Under the pieces are notes generated by a model that was not told where the DNA came from, did not search any database, and worked only from the letters and a program-made list of their open reading frames with translations. Source: Hippasteria phrygiana (Eukaryota > Echinodermata > Asteroidea > Valvatida > Goniasteridae). From it: a stretch of DNA of 64,000 nt. Shown here one piece after another: positions 21,939-32,967 of the stretch; the stretch's first letter is position 1, and each line of letters starts with the position of its first letter. The translations under genes and the position numbers were made by a program. The DNA lies in assembly GCA_037893225.1 (NCBI GenBank), contig JAZGUH010000400.1, positions 682,001 to 746,000 of the forward strand, written 5' to 3'.

Positions 21939-24900
21939 TTATTCACGAGCATACTTTACCTTTTCCTTCCTAGGCGTTGGTACTGGCCTCGTGACGGCTG
22001 AACCGTCCGATTCTGGGGCCCCAACAGGCTTCCTATCAGTTTGTCTCTTCCGTGAAGGTAAAGAAGAGCGTTCAGCAGGAACAGGCTTGACCACACCCGA
22101 TGACTTGGGCGTTACAGCGAGCTGCCGTTCTTCATGCTCCTTGGGTGTGAGAGGCGCCTTTCTCTTCGGACGAGAGGCCGTCGGGGACCCCGTGCTGGTA
22201 CCTGGCTGTGCCGAGCGGTCAGAGCTATGCCTCGTGCGGGAGCGGGTGCTGCACGACTGGGCGCGAGTCCTTTGAAGCTGATCACAAAGCTCATGTCTGA
22301 CGTCGCGCATGTGCTTTCTCTGATGTACAGTCTGTTAGGCAAAAATACTCAATGCGAGTACTTCAGAAATATTTTGAAGGGAGGGACAAATTTCGGATTT
22401 TTTTTAAAGGTACGATTGGCAGAGCTGACAACATGGTTGCAGGCAATGTTCATAAATGCCATACCCTGATTTTTTTATTCACTTTTGAGTGGGGCACTGG
22501 GTAAAAAAATCCCTCGAGTGTAGTTTTAATTATTTCTCTATGCCTAAACAACTGGGGTTTTTTTCTAGAAATCTGTAAACATCATTTATGGGCAGTATTG
22601 AAAAAGACAGAATGCACATAATACACAATGTAATAGTGTGAAAACACACTTCATGCTACGTTTAAAAATGTCCTCATTATTATTATTACAATAGTTACCA
22701 AGCATACCTGAATATGTTCCACTGGAGGGTTAGGTGCTAGTCTTTTTTTAACGTTCACAGAAGCTCTCATACGTTTCTAATACAAACCAAGATTAAATAA
22801 CCAAGATCAAATAAAAAAATTATCAATCAATCAATTAATATCTTTCATTCATTGTTTTTCTACAGCTTTGTAAAGCACAGCTGGGACAAATACATGTACA
22901 TGTAGTACGTGCAACCAGAGATGTATTCGAGTCCATCACAACAAGTCCCTGCAAGTCCCTGCAAGTCCATCACACAAGCCCTCCAGTCCTAATTCCAACC
23001 ACAAGCTATTCAAATGAGCTTTGACAAAGGCATTCCTTTGTCATTGTTCATCCAGTTACTTGTGACCGGCTTTATGAAAGGACTTCTGACTGGGCTTGTG
23101 AAAGGACTTGTGAAAGGACTTGCAGGGACTCGACTACAACTCTGTGTGCAACATACTCAAGCAAAGTTGAACGGACCGGACCACAGACAAATACTGCAAC
23201 TCTTCTTCAACCAAATGAGCGATGAGCTTCTGTACTCCGATAAAGATATGCGACGATATGGTAACAGTACTCCATAAGTGGCAGTACAATTAAAGTACTG
23301 ATCAAATTTGATGTCGTATTGCAATTTGACTGCACTCGAAGCTGGAATTTGAGGCACGTTGTTCTTTGAAAATCTTTTTAAAAAGTGTCATAACTGCTAA
23401 AATAGCAAAGTTACAGCTGTTTTCTCTCCTGGCCCGCTTTATTAAACAGGAAAGTTGTTTGTCACATGAACAAATGGCACTCCATACACACAACTGTACC
23501 GGGAAAGTTCAGATAGAGTCTTCTCAAAATAGTCTAATGGTGACACATGAATTTGGAAGTGCCGTGGCCTAGTGGTTTGGCACATTGAATTCAAGGTCTG
23601 TGGGTAATTCTGCAGGTTGTGGGTTCGAGCCCAGTCCTGGGCTTTGGCACTTCTACGCTTAATATGGGTAGAGGCATTATTAATGCCTTGAAGTGGACTA
23701 GTTACCCATCCCGACCCTATTCATGCTGTGATGAAGAGATTAGATTATCTTGTTTCAGTGTGACTGTGAGGGGCTGGTTCTTCCTAAGTAGCCCACACCT
23801 CGAGTGCCCTCGGGCTTGTGATGGCCGATTTGCATAAACAAATAAATAAAAAAAAACCATTAGAAAGATCTGAACAAGCTCTTTCTGTTGGTATAAGGAT
23901 CATGTATAAATGACAAAAAGCACAAGCATATATAATTTGTTGAATCATGGTGAATATATCTGTTGTTTGGCTGCTTTGTGTGTGGTTTCCCTGTGGAGTA
24001 AACTCGACATTGGTAAGAAAAACCGTTAATAGCTTTCACAGTAATGGATACATGAAAACGATAATACTGTTTTAACCAGTTCGCGTTGGAGGACGAGTTC
24101 ACACGCACTGGCTGTTTTTATACACGGGCATGGCTGACAGTTTAAAACGTCAAGCTTGCCTCGACTCACCTCCGATCCGGGTGACGTCTCAACACGCTAA
24201 TCCCTCATCTGGTTTGTACACACACACACACAAAATCCGAGAAGTCTGTGGAGGCGGACCGTGTGTGTTGAACTTGAACTTGGCCGCTGTGCACGGCCTG
24301 TTCTACAATTTACGCTCCGGTGGGCACACCGGAGTATTGAAATATATGAGGTTTCGGCAAGAAATATCGTACAAATACTGTTGAAATGACTCTTGCGAAT
24401 CAGTATCTGTGGCGTTGGCTGTATATCAGAAGTTGGCTGCTATATTTTGATTTTTTTGAAAACCGAAATGTTCGGCAAAAATAATCCCGGCATTAACTGG
24501 TTTAATACTCACACTAGAAGTGTCGCCTACGGATTTGCTTCGGTTATGTCTACGTTGTCTACTCTGCTGTTCTTGGCTTCTTAACAATATGTCTTCTTTG
24601 ACTCGTGTGGGCGTCCCTGGCATGTTGCTGTTCCTGGCAAACTAATTAGGAAAATGAAAAATGAATTTGAATGATAGAACAGTAAAATGTCGCAATTTAG
24701 CCCTCTAAAACAAGTAGCACAAAAACAAGATTTGAAACTAATACTTTGAGGGTCAATATTTCATGAAGTGACATTCGATTGTTCAAAATGTAATTATTAG
24801 TTAAATTCTTGTGGACTTCATAAAAACAAAAGCAATGAAAATCTGTGTGTGTTTTTTATACATGTTTTTTTTACAGAAAAAAGATTTTTGTGTGAAAACA

Positions 24901-27900
24901 CGGATGTCCACTCTAGCTTGAGGCCTAATTTTTCTTTGACAAGTTACTCATTTTTTTCCCGGCACTTTTGCAAATGGAAATATCTGGATGAAAAAAAAAA
25001 TCAGTTTGAGAATTGATCCCAGCGCATGTGATCCAAAATCAGACACTTGACCACTAAGGTGTCAGTGTGATTTAGAAACGGTATGCAAATTACTTGAGAG
25101 TTCCCAAACAGCATGGGCCCAAATGGTATTAATCCCCAGCCCAAACAATATACACTTGAGTGCTCATGGTCTGCAGGTTGGTAGGCTGCACAATGGAGTA
25201 CTTATCGGATTAGCCTCCATTGTGATAACAGTGGTCACTTAAATGGCTGTGCCACTGCTAATCCACCAGGGTTAATTAATCCACCAGGGTTAATTAACCC
25301 TGAAGGATTAGCTGCCACACAGCCATTGAAGTCCAGCAGGCAGGACATCTTCTTTGTTTGGTAAAACCCCAACTGCAATCAGCCTCTTTTGTTGGGCACT
25401 TGAAGCTGGTACAAAGAAGCAAACCATTTGGGGGTCTAAAAACTGTCGAAGATTCACTTACCATTTGTAATTCGCCCACAGGCCTAAAGCTGCCTAAGCT
25501 ACCCAAGCACCTCGACGAAATTGGCTTATTATTTTTTTGTATTCAAACACTGGAGGAACTATATATTTCCAAGCAAATACATGTATTAGCCAGTCACAAG
25601 ATAACAACAAGGCCGGATGGAGGCCGATTTCACGGAGCTGCTAAGCACAAAAAGTTGCTTAGCACCAAAAAGTATTGCTTAGTTAAAACAGGTCACCAGC
25701 CAAACGGCCATGGGATTTTCATGCTAAGCAAACAACAGCTGAATGCCAGCCACAAGCGATACACTTCACCTCAAAATTTGGTTGGTCATGTATTTACCAA
25801 GGAAGATTTGCTAAGCAAATTTTTGGCCCCAGGACGACTGGGCAGTTTTGAACCAACCTGCTTCATCAGTTTTCTCTTTTTGGAACTGGGCGGCATTTCT
25901 TGAACAGTTTCATAGAGCCGACTGAGAGCCGCTTCCGTCTGGGTGTGCTCTTTCTTCAATTCAATCGTTGGTGTTTGTGGAGCACCAATGACCAGACCGA
26001 CTTTAGATCTACTGTCGCATTCATCCTAGAGAAAGATGCAAACAAAAAATATATATCATCTTCAGTATTTGCTGTTCAAAAGTTACTTCAAATTTCACAC
26101 ACCAGTGTAGTCCAGACCATCGCAAGACCCTGCAAGACCCTGCAAGACCAACGCAAGACCATCACAAGACCTTCAGTCTTAACCACTTGCGTATGGATGA
26201 TGCCATATGGCGTAAACAAAAGAAGTGCCACCAGGCCGGATGACGCCATTTGCCGCCGTTTGTGCAGTTTCAATCCATTGTTGGATTATTGTTTATGTCA
26301 TGCTTGACTGCACAAACACATTGTAGCGGTTTGATTTGGCTGCTAGAACCGCTGCGACACCCCGACGTCTCCCGTAAAATACCGTGCCCAAGGGGTTAAT
26401 TCAAATCACAAGCTATTCAAATGAACTGTAATAATTAAAAGCATTCCTTTGAGTTTGTCATGGTTTATGCCTGTTACTTGTGCCTGTAACAAGCTGGTCT
26501 TGTGAATGGTCTTGTGATGGTCTCGACTACATCACTGTCACACACACACAAATGCAGTATAAAACAATTTTTTGGGCAGAATTTTAGTCAGTTGTACGCA
26601 CACTTCCAAATTTCCAAAGCGAGCCGTTTTCATTAACCAAAAACAATGGATTGATATGAAATTGGTCTTATCTAAATATGAGCTTTTGTATCTAGGCCAG
26701 GATAGGGAAAAAAAATATGAAATTTGGTTGTGTATGTGACAACGCTAGACTGTGTATCAGAGCATTCGAATGACTTCAAATGCACGTCTCACACTCAATG
26801 CGTGAAAGTTGGGGCCCTTATAACTGACCCCCCCCCCCCCCCAATAAAAAGGAAGAAATTTCTGCAGATACCTGAGGCGTCACATGGTTGGGTACCACTT
26901 CTTCGTCGTCAAGAAGCCGGCCATGTTTGATAAATTGCTCACATCTTTTTAACATCTTAGCTGGCACCTATACAGTGATTTCCATATTGAGAAAAACATG
27001 GTAAATTGTTAGTTGAAAACATACACGTTATGAATGTGCACCGACTGCTTGTTATTATTAAGGGAATAAATATGTGCTGGGCCGGTTTTAAACGTACGTT
27101 TAAAACCGCCTTGGGGCCTGGGCCCAGCACACATTTATTCCCATTCATAAAATGCCTAAAATTATAAATTTCCAATTATTTTGTTCAATTTGTTTTACCT
27201 TAGTTTGTAAAACACCCCTTCAGCTATTTAATGGTTCATGCCACGCGCGAGTAGTGCTAAACATTTCCTTATATGGAAATTGACGCGCGCGCAACGCGCT
27301 CTCGCCAGGTGGTGCAGAACGCAGCAGTGCCGGTGTAGTGTGAAATTATGGACTCTAAATACGGACGCATCGGTAGTATTGCGCTTGCGTTATTAGGAGA
27401 GTGACTGGTCGCTCGAGTGTTCAACCAATAAAATGGAGCAGATTTTGTAGGACTCTACATTTCGTGTGACACCGGGAAAAAATGTTTAAAACCGCGCCGT
27501 GTTTAAACAACTTCTAGCCGTGTTTAAACAACCGTTTAAACACACCCACGTGACAGGCTCTCGACCAATAGGGATAGTGAAACTCGCTGAGGTATTTATG
27601 AATGCCGGTTTAAACTTTTCTAACTGTTGGCTGATTTGATAACCTTAAGATCTTTGGCAATCTTTAGACACCCCCTCCCCCCTCCCCTTTTTAAGAGTCG
27701 GCAAGTTTCAGAAGGATTGGGTGGTGGCTGGATATACTCTAAGGAGGCAAGAATTGGCTAATCCAATGTAAGGCTGTGCCGAATATTCAAATATTTGATC
27801 GATTATCGAATATTCGAATATTTATTTTTGAGTTTTCGAATTTTCAAAGGTGAAATGCAAAGAAATTTAAGAATGTAAAAAGTTCAATTTTTTGAAATTG

Positions 27901-30900
27901 CATGACAGCTGGCTATCTATTTGTGTTACAAACACGTAATAACGAATGTACCTGTTCCTACGTTTCGTCGGGAAAATATCATTTTCTCACCAGCGCCAAA
28001 AAAAGTATTTCTGCAATTTTGCATACATGTGTGCTAAGCCTTTACTAAATCATTCCTTGGTGCTGGCGATAGTCACAAAAGTTATAATGATGATGATAAT
28101 GATCGAGCAGTTTCGTGCGTTAAGTAGTCTGCCTCTGTATATATTTTGTTTACCCCCAAATCGGCCTTCCGGACAACCGAATATTTGATCGAATGGAAGG
28201 TCGAATATTCAAATATTCAATTATTCGATTTGACTCAGCCCTACCTGAAGGATTCGACTCAATACAATTAACTTGCCACAAAACTAGCCCATAAATATAC
28301 TCCGTCTACTGCAACAGAGTACGTGAGTAGTACATGTACATGACTGTGTGCTCTTTTTTAAGATGACAGTTTCGGGCCTACAACTCACTGACTGCCTTAC
28401 CTTAAAAATTTTGTGAAAATGAGTTATCATAAACTCCACACCACAATTCAGCTTATTGATGAAAACCTGATCTCGAAGATCCTCAGTAGTCAACTGAAAC
28501 AAAGAACAAACAAAACCTCAAAAGTTCCTGGAGGATTATGACAAATTTACTCATATTTAACAACATCACATGTTTGTCTAATTACACATAAATCAATGGG
28601 CGTGCTTCAATTTCGTCAGTCGCACCACAAAGTGACGTATCGTGGATAGCTGTCGCACCACAAAGTGACGGATCGTCCATTGGTTTTGTACACACGATAC
28701 GTCAGTTCGTGATGCAACTGACGATTTGTGTGACAAGATGTGCATTGAGTTTCGTTTTGAGAGCGTGCGACAAAGTAGCACATGCGGAAATTCGAATAAC
28801 TTGAACACAGACGTCGGCCATATCCGCGGTTTGAAAAAGACCACCTGGCCGGTTGTCATCTATACGCGCATTCCTGCACATACTCAATCCATTCATGTTT
28901 CAATTATACTGTATCGAATGGGAGTGTATTGGATAGATGGAGCTTTTTCAAACAAAAGTTTCATTCACATGAAAGGGGGGGGGGGGCTACAAATGTACTG
29001 AATAGGACTACTCTATTTTTTGCGTTTACGCTTGGCTGAAAAAGACCTGTTCTTGGGACATACCAGCAAACCATCAATAACAGTAGGACACATCGGTTTA
29101 AACTTGTGAAGAATAAACGCAGTGGCTATTTTTACGGCAGCCGTAACGCGACTTTCAAAAGCTCGATTGGTAAGGCCTCACATTTTGATGGCTGGGGACC
29201 CTGGATCAAATCCCTGCCGTGCTGTCCGATTTTTATTATTATTTTTGTTTTTCCCGAAAAGATTTCAGTTTTAGGTTTTTAATCAAATGGTTATTTTTAT
29301 TGAAGTAGATTTCATTTGTTTTTCTTTGATTTCGGTGGTTTTGGAGAATTTTTTTAAAAAGGAAAATAAACTCTGAGAACCATTTGGTTGAATACCATTA
29401 TGTCTGGGAACTAGGCAGTTCCGTAAAGAGGGCTGCCGTAACAATAGACTGAGTATCAGACATTGCATGCATTGCATATCAACGTCTGATATATGCGGAC
29501 ATGCTAATTTATGCGACCCCGCGCGCCAGCCAATCGGAGTAGACTTTGCAAACTTGTGACGTCATTTTTATCAGAAATGTGGACGAATTAAGGTACTGAT
29601 TGGTTGGTATGTGTTAGCTGACCCAGTTTCTCTGTATTCATCACGGCGCGTATGTAGCATGGGATGGCAGTTATAAAATAATTTAAATGCCGCTGCGCGT
29701 GTCGCGTGCTCCCCAGCAAGCGCACGAGGTACGCAGTATTATACTACGCACAGTACAACTGCAACATGATTCCGTGCGCGTGCAGAAATGTTTACATTTC
29801 TCAAAGATATGCATATCCGGGGCGCGTTGTGTGTCCGAGTAGCAACGCGCGCCTTGATCAGCGGTTTCCCGAAGGTCCAACAAACTAGCAGGCTGATTGG
29901 TCAAAATCTAGAGGTCAAGAGGCGGTTGTCTTGCATAATTAATCGCCAGACCTGTACACATATTATAGACGCTCGTCGCGTTGCACGAACGGCTATTCCA
30001 TAGACTACCGTAACAATAGCCACTGCGAAGAATAAAAGCCCATAGGTTCGTGAACAAGCTGGAATCACCCCCCCCCCCCAAACAAAAATCTTTAGTCTGC
30101 CAGAACTATACCGCTTCAAATCTTACATGTACTTACATATCTTGGCCATAGAATATGTGGTGCAAACATGACACCCAGGTTAAACGCGGACATCTTATTC
30201 AGTTTTTCCTGTTCAGCGATGCAGAACAAAAGCTCCAGGATTTCTCGGAGCAGTTTGAAGTTGACCGGTGGCAGCATTAGGAAGAGGTATCGCAATGCTG
30301 TGATGTGCTGGTAGGTCTTCTGGACTTGAAGCCTACTGCCAAGCTCCGCGGTCAGACTTGGCACTTCATCCATTCGGTACGTCAAACCTGATTGGATTAT
30401 AATTTACAACAGCAATCAGGTCGTACGTAACCCGAGTAAGTTCGCAAATCCCTAAAGGGCACTCGAGGTATTGAGCAACAAAAGAATAAGAAAGAATCGA
30501 AGATGCAAGAGGTAGGAATGAATATTCCTCTTGAAGCAGGAAAGATCGAAAGATGAAGGGAAACATGCACCAGGCAAAGAATTCCACATAAAACAAAATA
30601 TTTCCCTAATGACTGACCTGCGGCCTGTACATGGGCGGGATAGTGCTTATCTGTAAGCAGTGGCTCGGGTAGGTCTCCGAGAAATGTCTTCAAGACACAA
30701 GCTACATCATGCGCAGTAAATACATCATTATCAAGGTCAACTAAAAGACCACTGTTGATCTTGTCCTTCAAACGCCGTTGACGCTCTGAGTTTCCCGGTA
30801 TGCGGAATATGCCTTCTTTGGTAATATCTACAAGCAGATCGAATGAAATAATATAACACACTAATTTACATGTACTTCGCAAATAAATGAAAAGGGCAAA

Positions 30901-32230
30901 AATCTCTCTTCTAATTTACATCATCTCCGACGCAAATTCCATCTTCTCACTGATTACACAGTACCCGCTGCTACACTGGCAGAAAGAAAACTGGCAGGAG
31001 TGGGATTCGAACCTGTGACCTCTGGAATACCGTACCGCGTGCTCTACCAATCTTGCCCTGTGTTGGCAGTCTCCAAAATTGTCAGAGTCTTTGTTTGCGG
31101 GTGCTCGTCAGACGCCACAAACCCATAATGCTATATATAGCCAGGGATCACGCCCTCAACTTTTACAATACAACCCGGGAAGCGACTTTGTGGGGATCAC
31201 TCCCTTTCTTTGTTCACTTCGAAAATTCATTCACATTACCTAGTTAGCTTCCCTTGTGGTTTGTTTGACAATATTACAAACTGATAATAAACAATACTCA
31301 CTATCCTTAACGAAGTCAATGAGCTGACGAGCCTGGCAGTAACCTTCTTCTGTCAAAGGTGCACCGAACACTCCACTCTGGGAATTGGCTACACATAGCA
31401 AAACGACATGATTAGGCCAAATGAATATTAAACGTTACGGCTGAGTTCGGGCGAGTTGTTCTTGTTTGCTCAAGAACAACTCGTGTCTTCGTTCGTGTCC
31501 CGGCCGCTCGAACGCCAAAGAACGTCTGATAGCCAAGAGCGCCATCTATCGCTGGTAAACCACGCAAAATGTAATGGCTGCGCCCATGTATGTTATTCAA
31601 GCATTCGTTTCAAAAACCTGAATTTCAGACGCAAAATAATTTAACGGAAGCACAATATTTAGACTGCATTTTCCCCCCGAGTTTGTTCAGAAAAAGCTTT
31701 ATTTTTCAAAACGTTTGGAAGGTAATTGTAGGCAATATTACGCCGACTTTCATGCTTCGTCAAATCATCCGCAATCTTTGGTCGTCTTCTACGTCGCGTC
31801 AAATTACGTCATGTTCTTGTAAACCCCGACTGGTAGGTGGTGTGTGATCTTGTTCCGAGTGCAATGTTCGCGGGTCGCGTTACCGCCGTTTGGGCGCAAG
31901 AACAGGGAACTCGTGTTAAGAACAGACCGCCCGAACTCAGCCTTTGTGTACAAAAACCCGTGTTGGTTACAGAATGGAAAAATCAAATAGCTTTTAAGTT
32001 AGAACTGTTTAAACTTTACCTCTTTGCTTATTTTTGCTGAACTTTTTGACAAACGTCTTTCCCTGCCGCAAATCAACAAGACCAGCAAGCACCTGACCAA
32101 GTCCATCCGATCCACTAAAATCTAAAACGTGAGAAAGCTCCGTGCAGCACCAGTCCTTGAGTAACTGTGGATGCTTATGCCGCATTGCTTCCACATAGTG
32201 GAGAGGGTTGCACAGATACTCAGCAGACAT
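21939..32230 (-). CDS. ARHGAP19: ARHGAP19-like Rho GTPase-activating protein, 10 coding exons
   Basis: Coding exons in transcription order: 32230-32020, 31388-31302, 30827-30618, 30387-30137, 28493-28401, 26967-26872, 26025-25858, 24641-24513, 22776-22708, 22331-21939. All introns are GT-AG, all phases match, and the sum is 1,707 bases (568 codons plus stop). The RhoGAP domain spans exons 2-5: GVFGAPLTEEG, then the arginine-finger motif GIFRIPGNSERQRR, FLGDLPEPLLT, and NKMSAFNLGVMFAPHILWP. The order and spacing match vertebrate ARHGAP19, which inactivates RhoA and acts in cytokinesis. The 3' half is basic and rich in Ser, Pro and Arg, longer than in vertebrates. Start: ATG 32230 follows an acceptor, but the frame continues into a candidate upstream exon (33627 region), so the N terminus may be longer. 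Confidence 0.92.
22915..23146 (+). mobile_element. MITE family C, copy C4
   Basis: Complete-looking copy in the last ARHGAP19 intron. It starts AGAGATGTATTCGAGTCC and ends GGGACTCGACTACAACTCTG, with iterated GAAAGGACTT arms. The centre TGACAAAGGCATTCC is conserved. Confidence 0.75.
23560..23830 (+). mobile_element. tRNA-derived SINE
   Basis: GTGCCGTGGCCTAGTGGTTT is a box-A-like head and TTGTGGGTTCGAGCCC is a box-B sequence. About 180 bases of non-tRNA body follow, then a tail rich in AAATAAATAAA. It is not a functional tRNA gene because the cloverleaf arms do not pair fully. Confidence 0.6.
25010..25075 (-). repeat. tRNA-like SINE head
   Basis: The minus strand reads ACCTTAGTGGTCAAGTG and, about 30 bases later, GGGATCAATTC: degenerate A and B boxes. 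The body was not delimited. Confidence 0.35.
25195..25305. repeat. Small direct and inverted repeat in ARHGAP19 intron
   Basis: ATCCACCAGGGTTAATTA is present twice in tandem (25260-25298). The flanks TTAGCCTCCATTGTG and TTAGCTGCCACACAG are weakly related. Confidence 0.35.
26105..26530 (+). mobile_element. MITE family C, copy C5, split by A3
   Basis: The left half 26105-26178 (GTAGTCCAGACCATCGCAAG...CTTCAGTC) and right half 26400-26530 (TTCAAATCACAAGCTATTC...GGTCTCGACTACATC) rejoin at one TTAA to give the uninterrupted C consensus. The insert is MITE A3. Confidence 0.8.
26179..26399. mobile_element. MITE family A, copy A3, inserted in C5
   Basis: TTAA at 26179-26182 and 26396-26399. The interior closely matches A2. 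Because the host sequence is another repeat, the pre-insertion site can be inferred as a single TTAA, as expected for piggyBac-type transposition. Confidence 0.85.
27070..27150. repeat. Nested hairpin in ARHGAP19 intron
   Basis: GGGAATAAATATGTGCTGGG pairs with CCCAGCACACATTTATTCCC. Inside it is a second near-palindrome, GGTTTTAAACGTACGTTTAA continuing to AACC. The TGTTTAAACA-like words at 27495-27545 belong to the same AT-rich neighbourhood. Confidence 0.55.
27770..28243. mobile_element. hAT-like MITE with GAATATTC-rich ends
   Basis: The left end AAGGCTGTGCCGAATATTC and the right end GATTTGACTCAGCCCTAC form an imperfect inverted repeat, followed inward by iterated CGAATATTTGATCGA words. Related to family J (52564 and 55605). 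Confidence 0.55.
28590..28760. repeat. Short local duplication
   Basis: GTCGCACCACAAAGTGACG occurs twice, 40 bases apart (28619 and 28656), next to ACACGATACGTCAGTTCG and CAACTGACGATTTG. Possibly the palindromic end of an unresolved MITE. Confidence 0.35.
28800..29087. mobile_element. MITE family B, copy B1
   Basis: Contains GACCACCTGGCCGGTTGTC, GCGCATTCCTGCACATACTC and ATGGGAGTGTATTGGATAGA, shared with copies at 44306, 45325 and 51745. Non-coding. Confidence 0.6.
29118..30027. mobile_element. DNA transposon with 9-bp target duplication, copy 1
   Basis: The termini CGCAGTGGCTATTTTTACGG and its inverse AATAGCCACTGCG are flanked by a perfect direct repeat AAGAATAAA (29109-29117 and 30028-30036). 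The left 330 bases match, inverted, the copy at 32513. A further 555 bases are inserted near the right end, between two CCGTAACAATAG words (about 29435 and 30008). Nine-base duplications are typical of Mutator-like elements, but no transposase is present. Confidence 0.8.
30990..31063 (-). repeat. tRNA-like SINE head
   Basis: The minus strand reads AAGATTGGTAGAGCACGCGG (box A) and GTCACAGGTTCGAATCCCAC (box B), with the spacing of a tRNA. The 5' acceptor pairing is poor and the sequence continues into a non-tRNA body, so it is called as a SINE remnant. Confidence 0.5.
31436..31945. mobile_element. MITE in ARHGAP19 intron (GGCTGAGTTCGGGC ends)
   Basis: GGCTGAGTTCGGGCGAGTTG at the left and CGCCCGAACTCAGCC at the right form the inverted repeat. 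A CTTGTTTGCTCAAGAACAAC hairpin lies just inside the left end. Confidence 0.6.
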
Positions 32231-32512
32231 CCTGTTAAAACAAATCAGAACATGAATCAAAGTGGTTATTATAATGATATTCTCTGGGTAACAGAATTAC
32301 ATTTTTTGGCTTCATTTATGAATACTCAGCGTCATGTAAAAAACGTGTCTGTGTTACCATGTAATATGTAGACGGTGGGCTATCATTTCTATATTAAAGC
32401 TAAGAAGTAAAATACGACACTTTTATCAAGGCCCAAAAGAAAAAAAAAAATTATATCATTTAATACACCTGCTTAATGAAAGTGCTGTTTAAAACTAATG
32501 CATTAATTAATT

Positions 32513-32958
32513 CGCAGTGGCTATTGTTACGGCAGCCCTCGTTACGGAACTGCCTAGTTCCCCAACATAATGGTATTCAATGTCACAATGTTTGCTGTTT
32601 TTGGAACCAGACTATCAACCAAATGGTTCTCAGACTTTATTTTCCTTTAAAAAATGAATTCTCCAAAACCACTGAAATCAAAGGGAAGAATATAAAATCT
32701 ACTTTAGGGCCTAAATAAAAAAAAACCATTTGATTAAAAACCTAAAAACTTAAGAAATCTTTTAAAAAAATATTAAAAAATACTAAATCGGAAAATGCGG
32801 CAGCCTTACCGATCAAGCTAATGCGCTCTGGCAGGATGGGCAGTTTTAAATCTGATAATATTAATAACCTATACGTTCGCATTGTATTTGTAGGCCTATG
32901 CCGTAACAATAACATTTAAAAGTCGCGTTACGGCTGCCGTAAAAATATAGCCACTGCG
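32513..32958. mobile_element. DNA transposon with 9-bp target duplication, copy 2
   Basis: 446 bases. It starts CGCAGTGGCTATTGTTACGG and ends ATATAGCCACTGCG. A perfect TAATTAATT duplication flanks it (32504-32512 and 32959-32967). Inverted relative to copy 1. Non-coding, with an internal GATCGGTAAGGC-type tRNA-box-like word shared by both copies. Confidence 0.85.
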
Positions 32959-32967
32959 TAATTAATT

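Noticed and set aside
23560..23650. Possible tRNA gene
   Set aside because: A and B boxes are present, but acceptor and anticodon arms do not pair and the sequence continues into a SINE body.
30990..31063. Possible tRNA gene on the minus strand
   Set aside because: Good B box, but poor acceptor pairing and no terminator-like T run; better explained as a SINE head.
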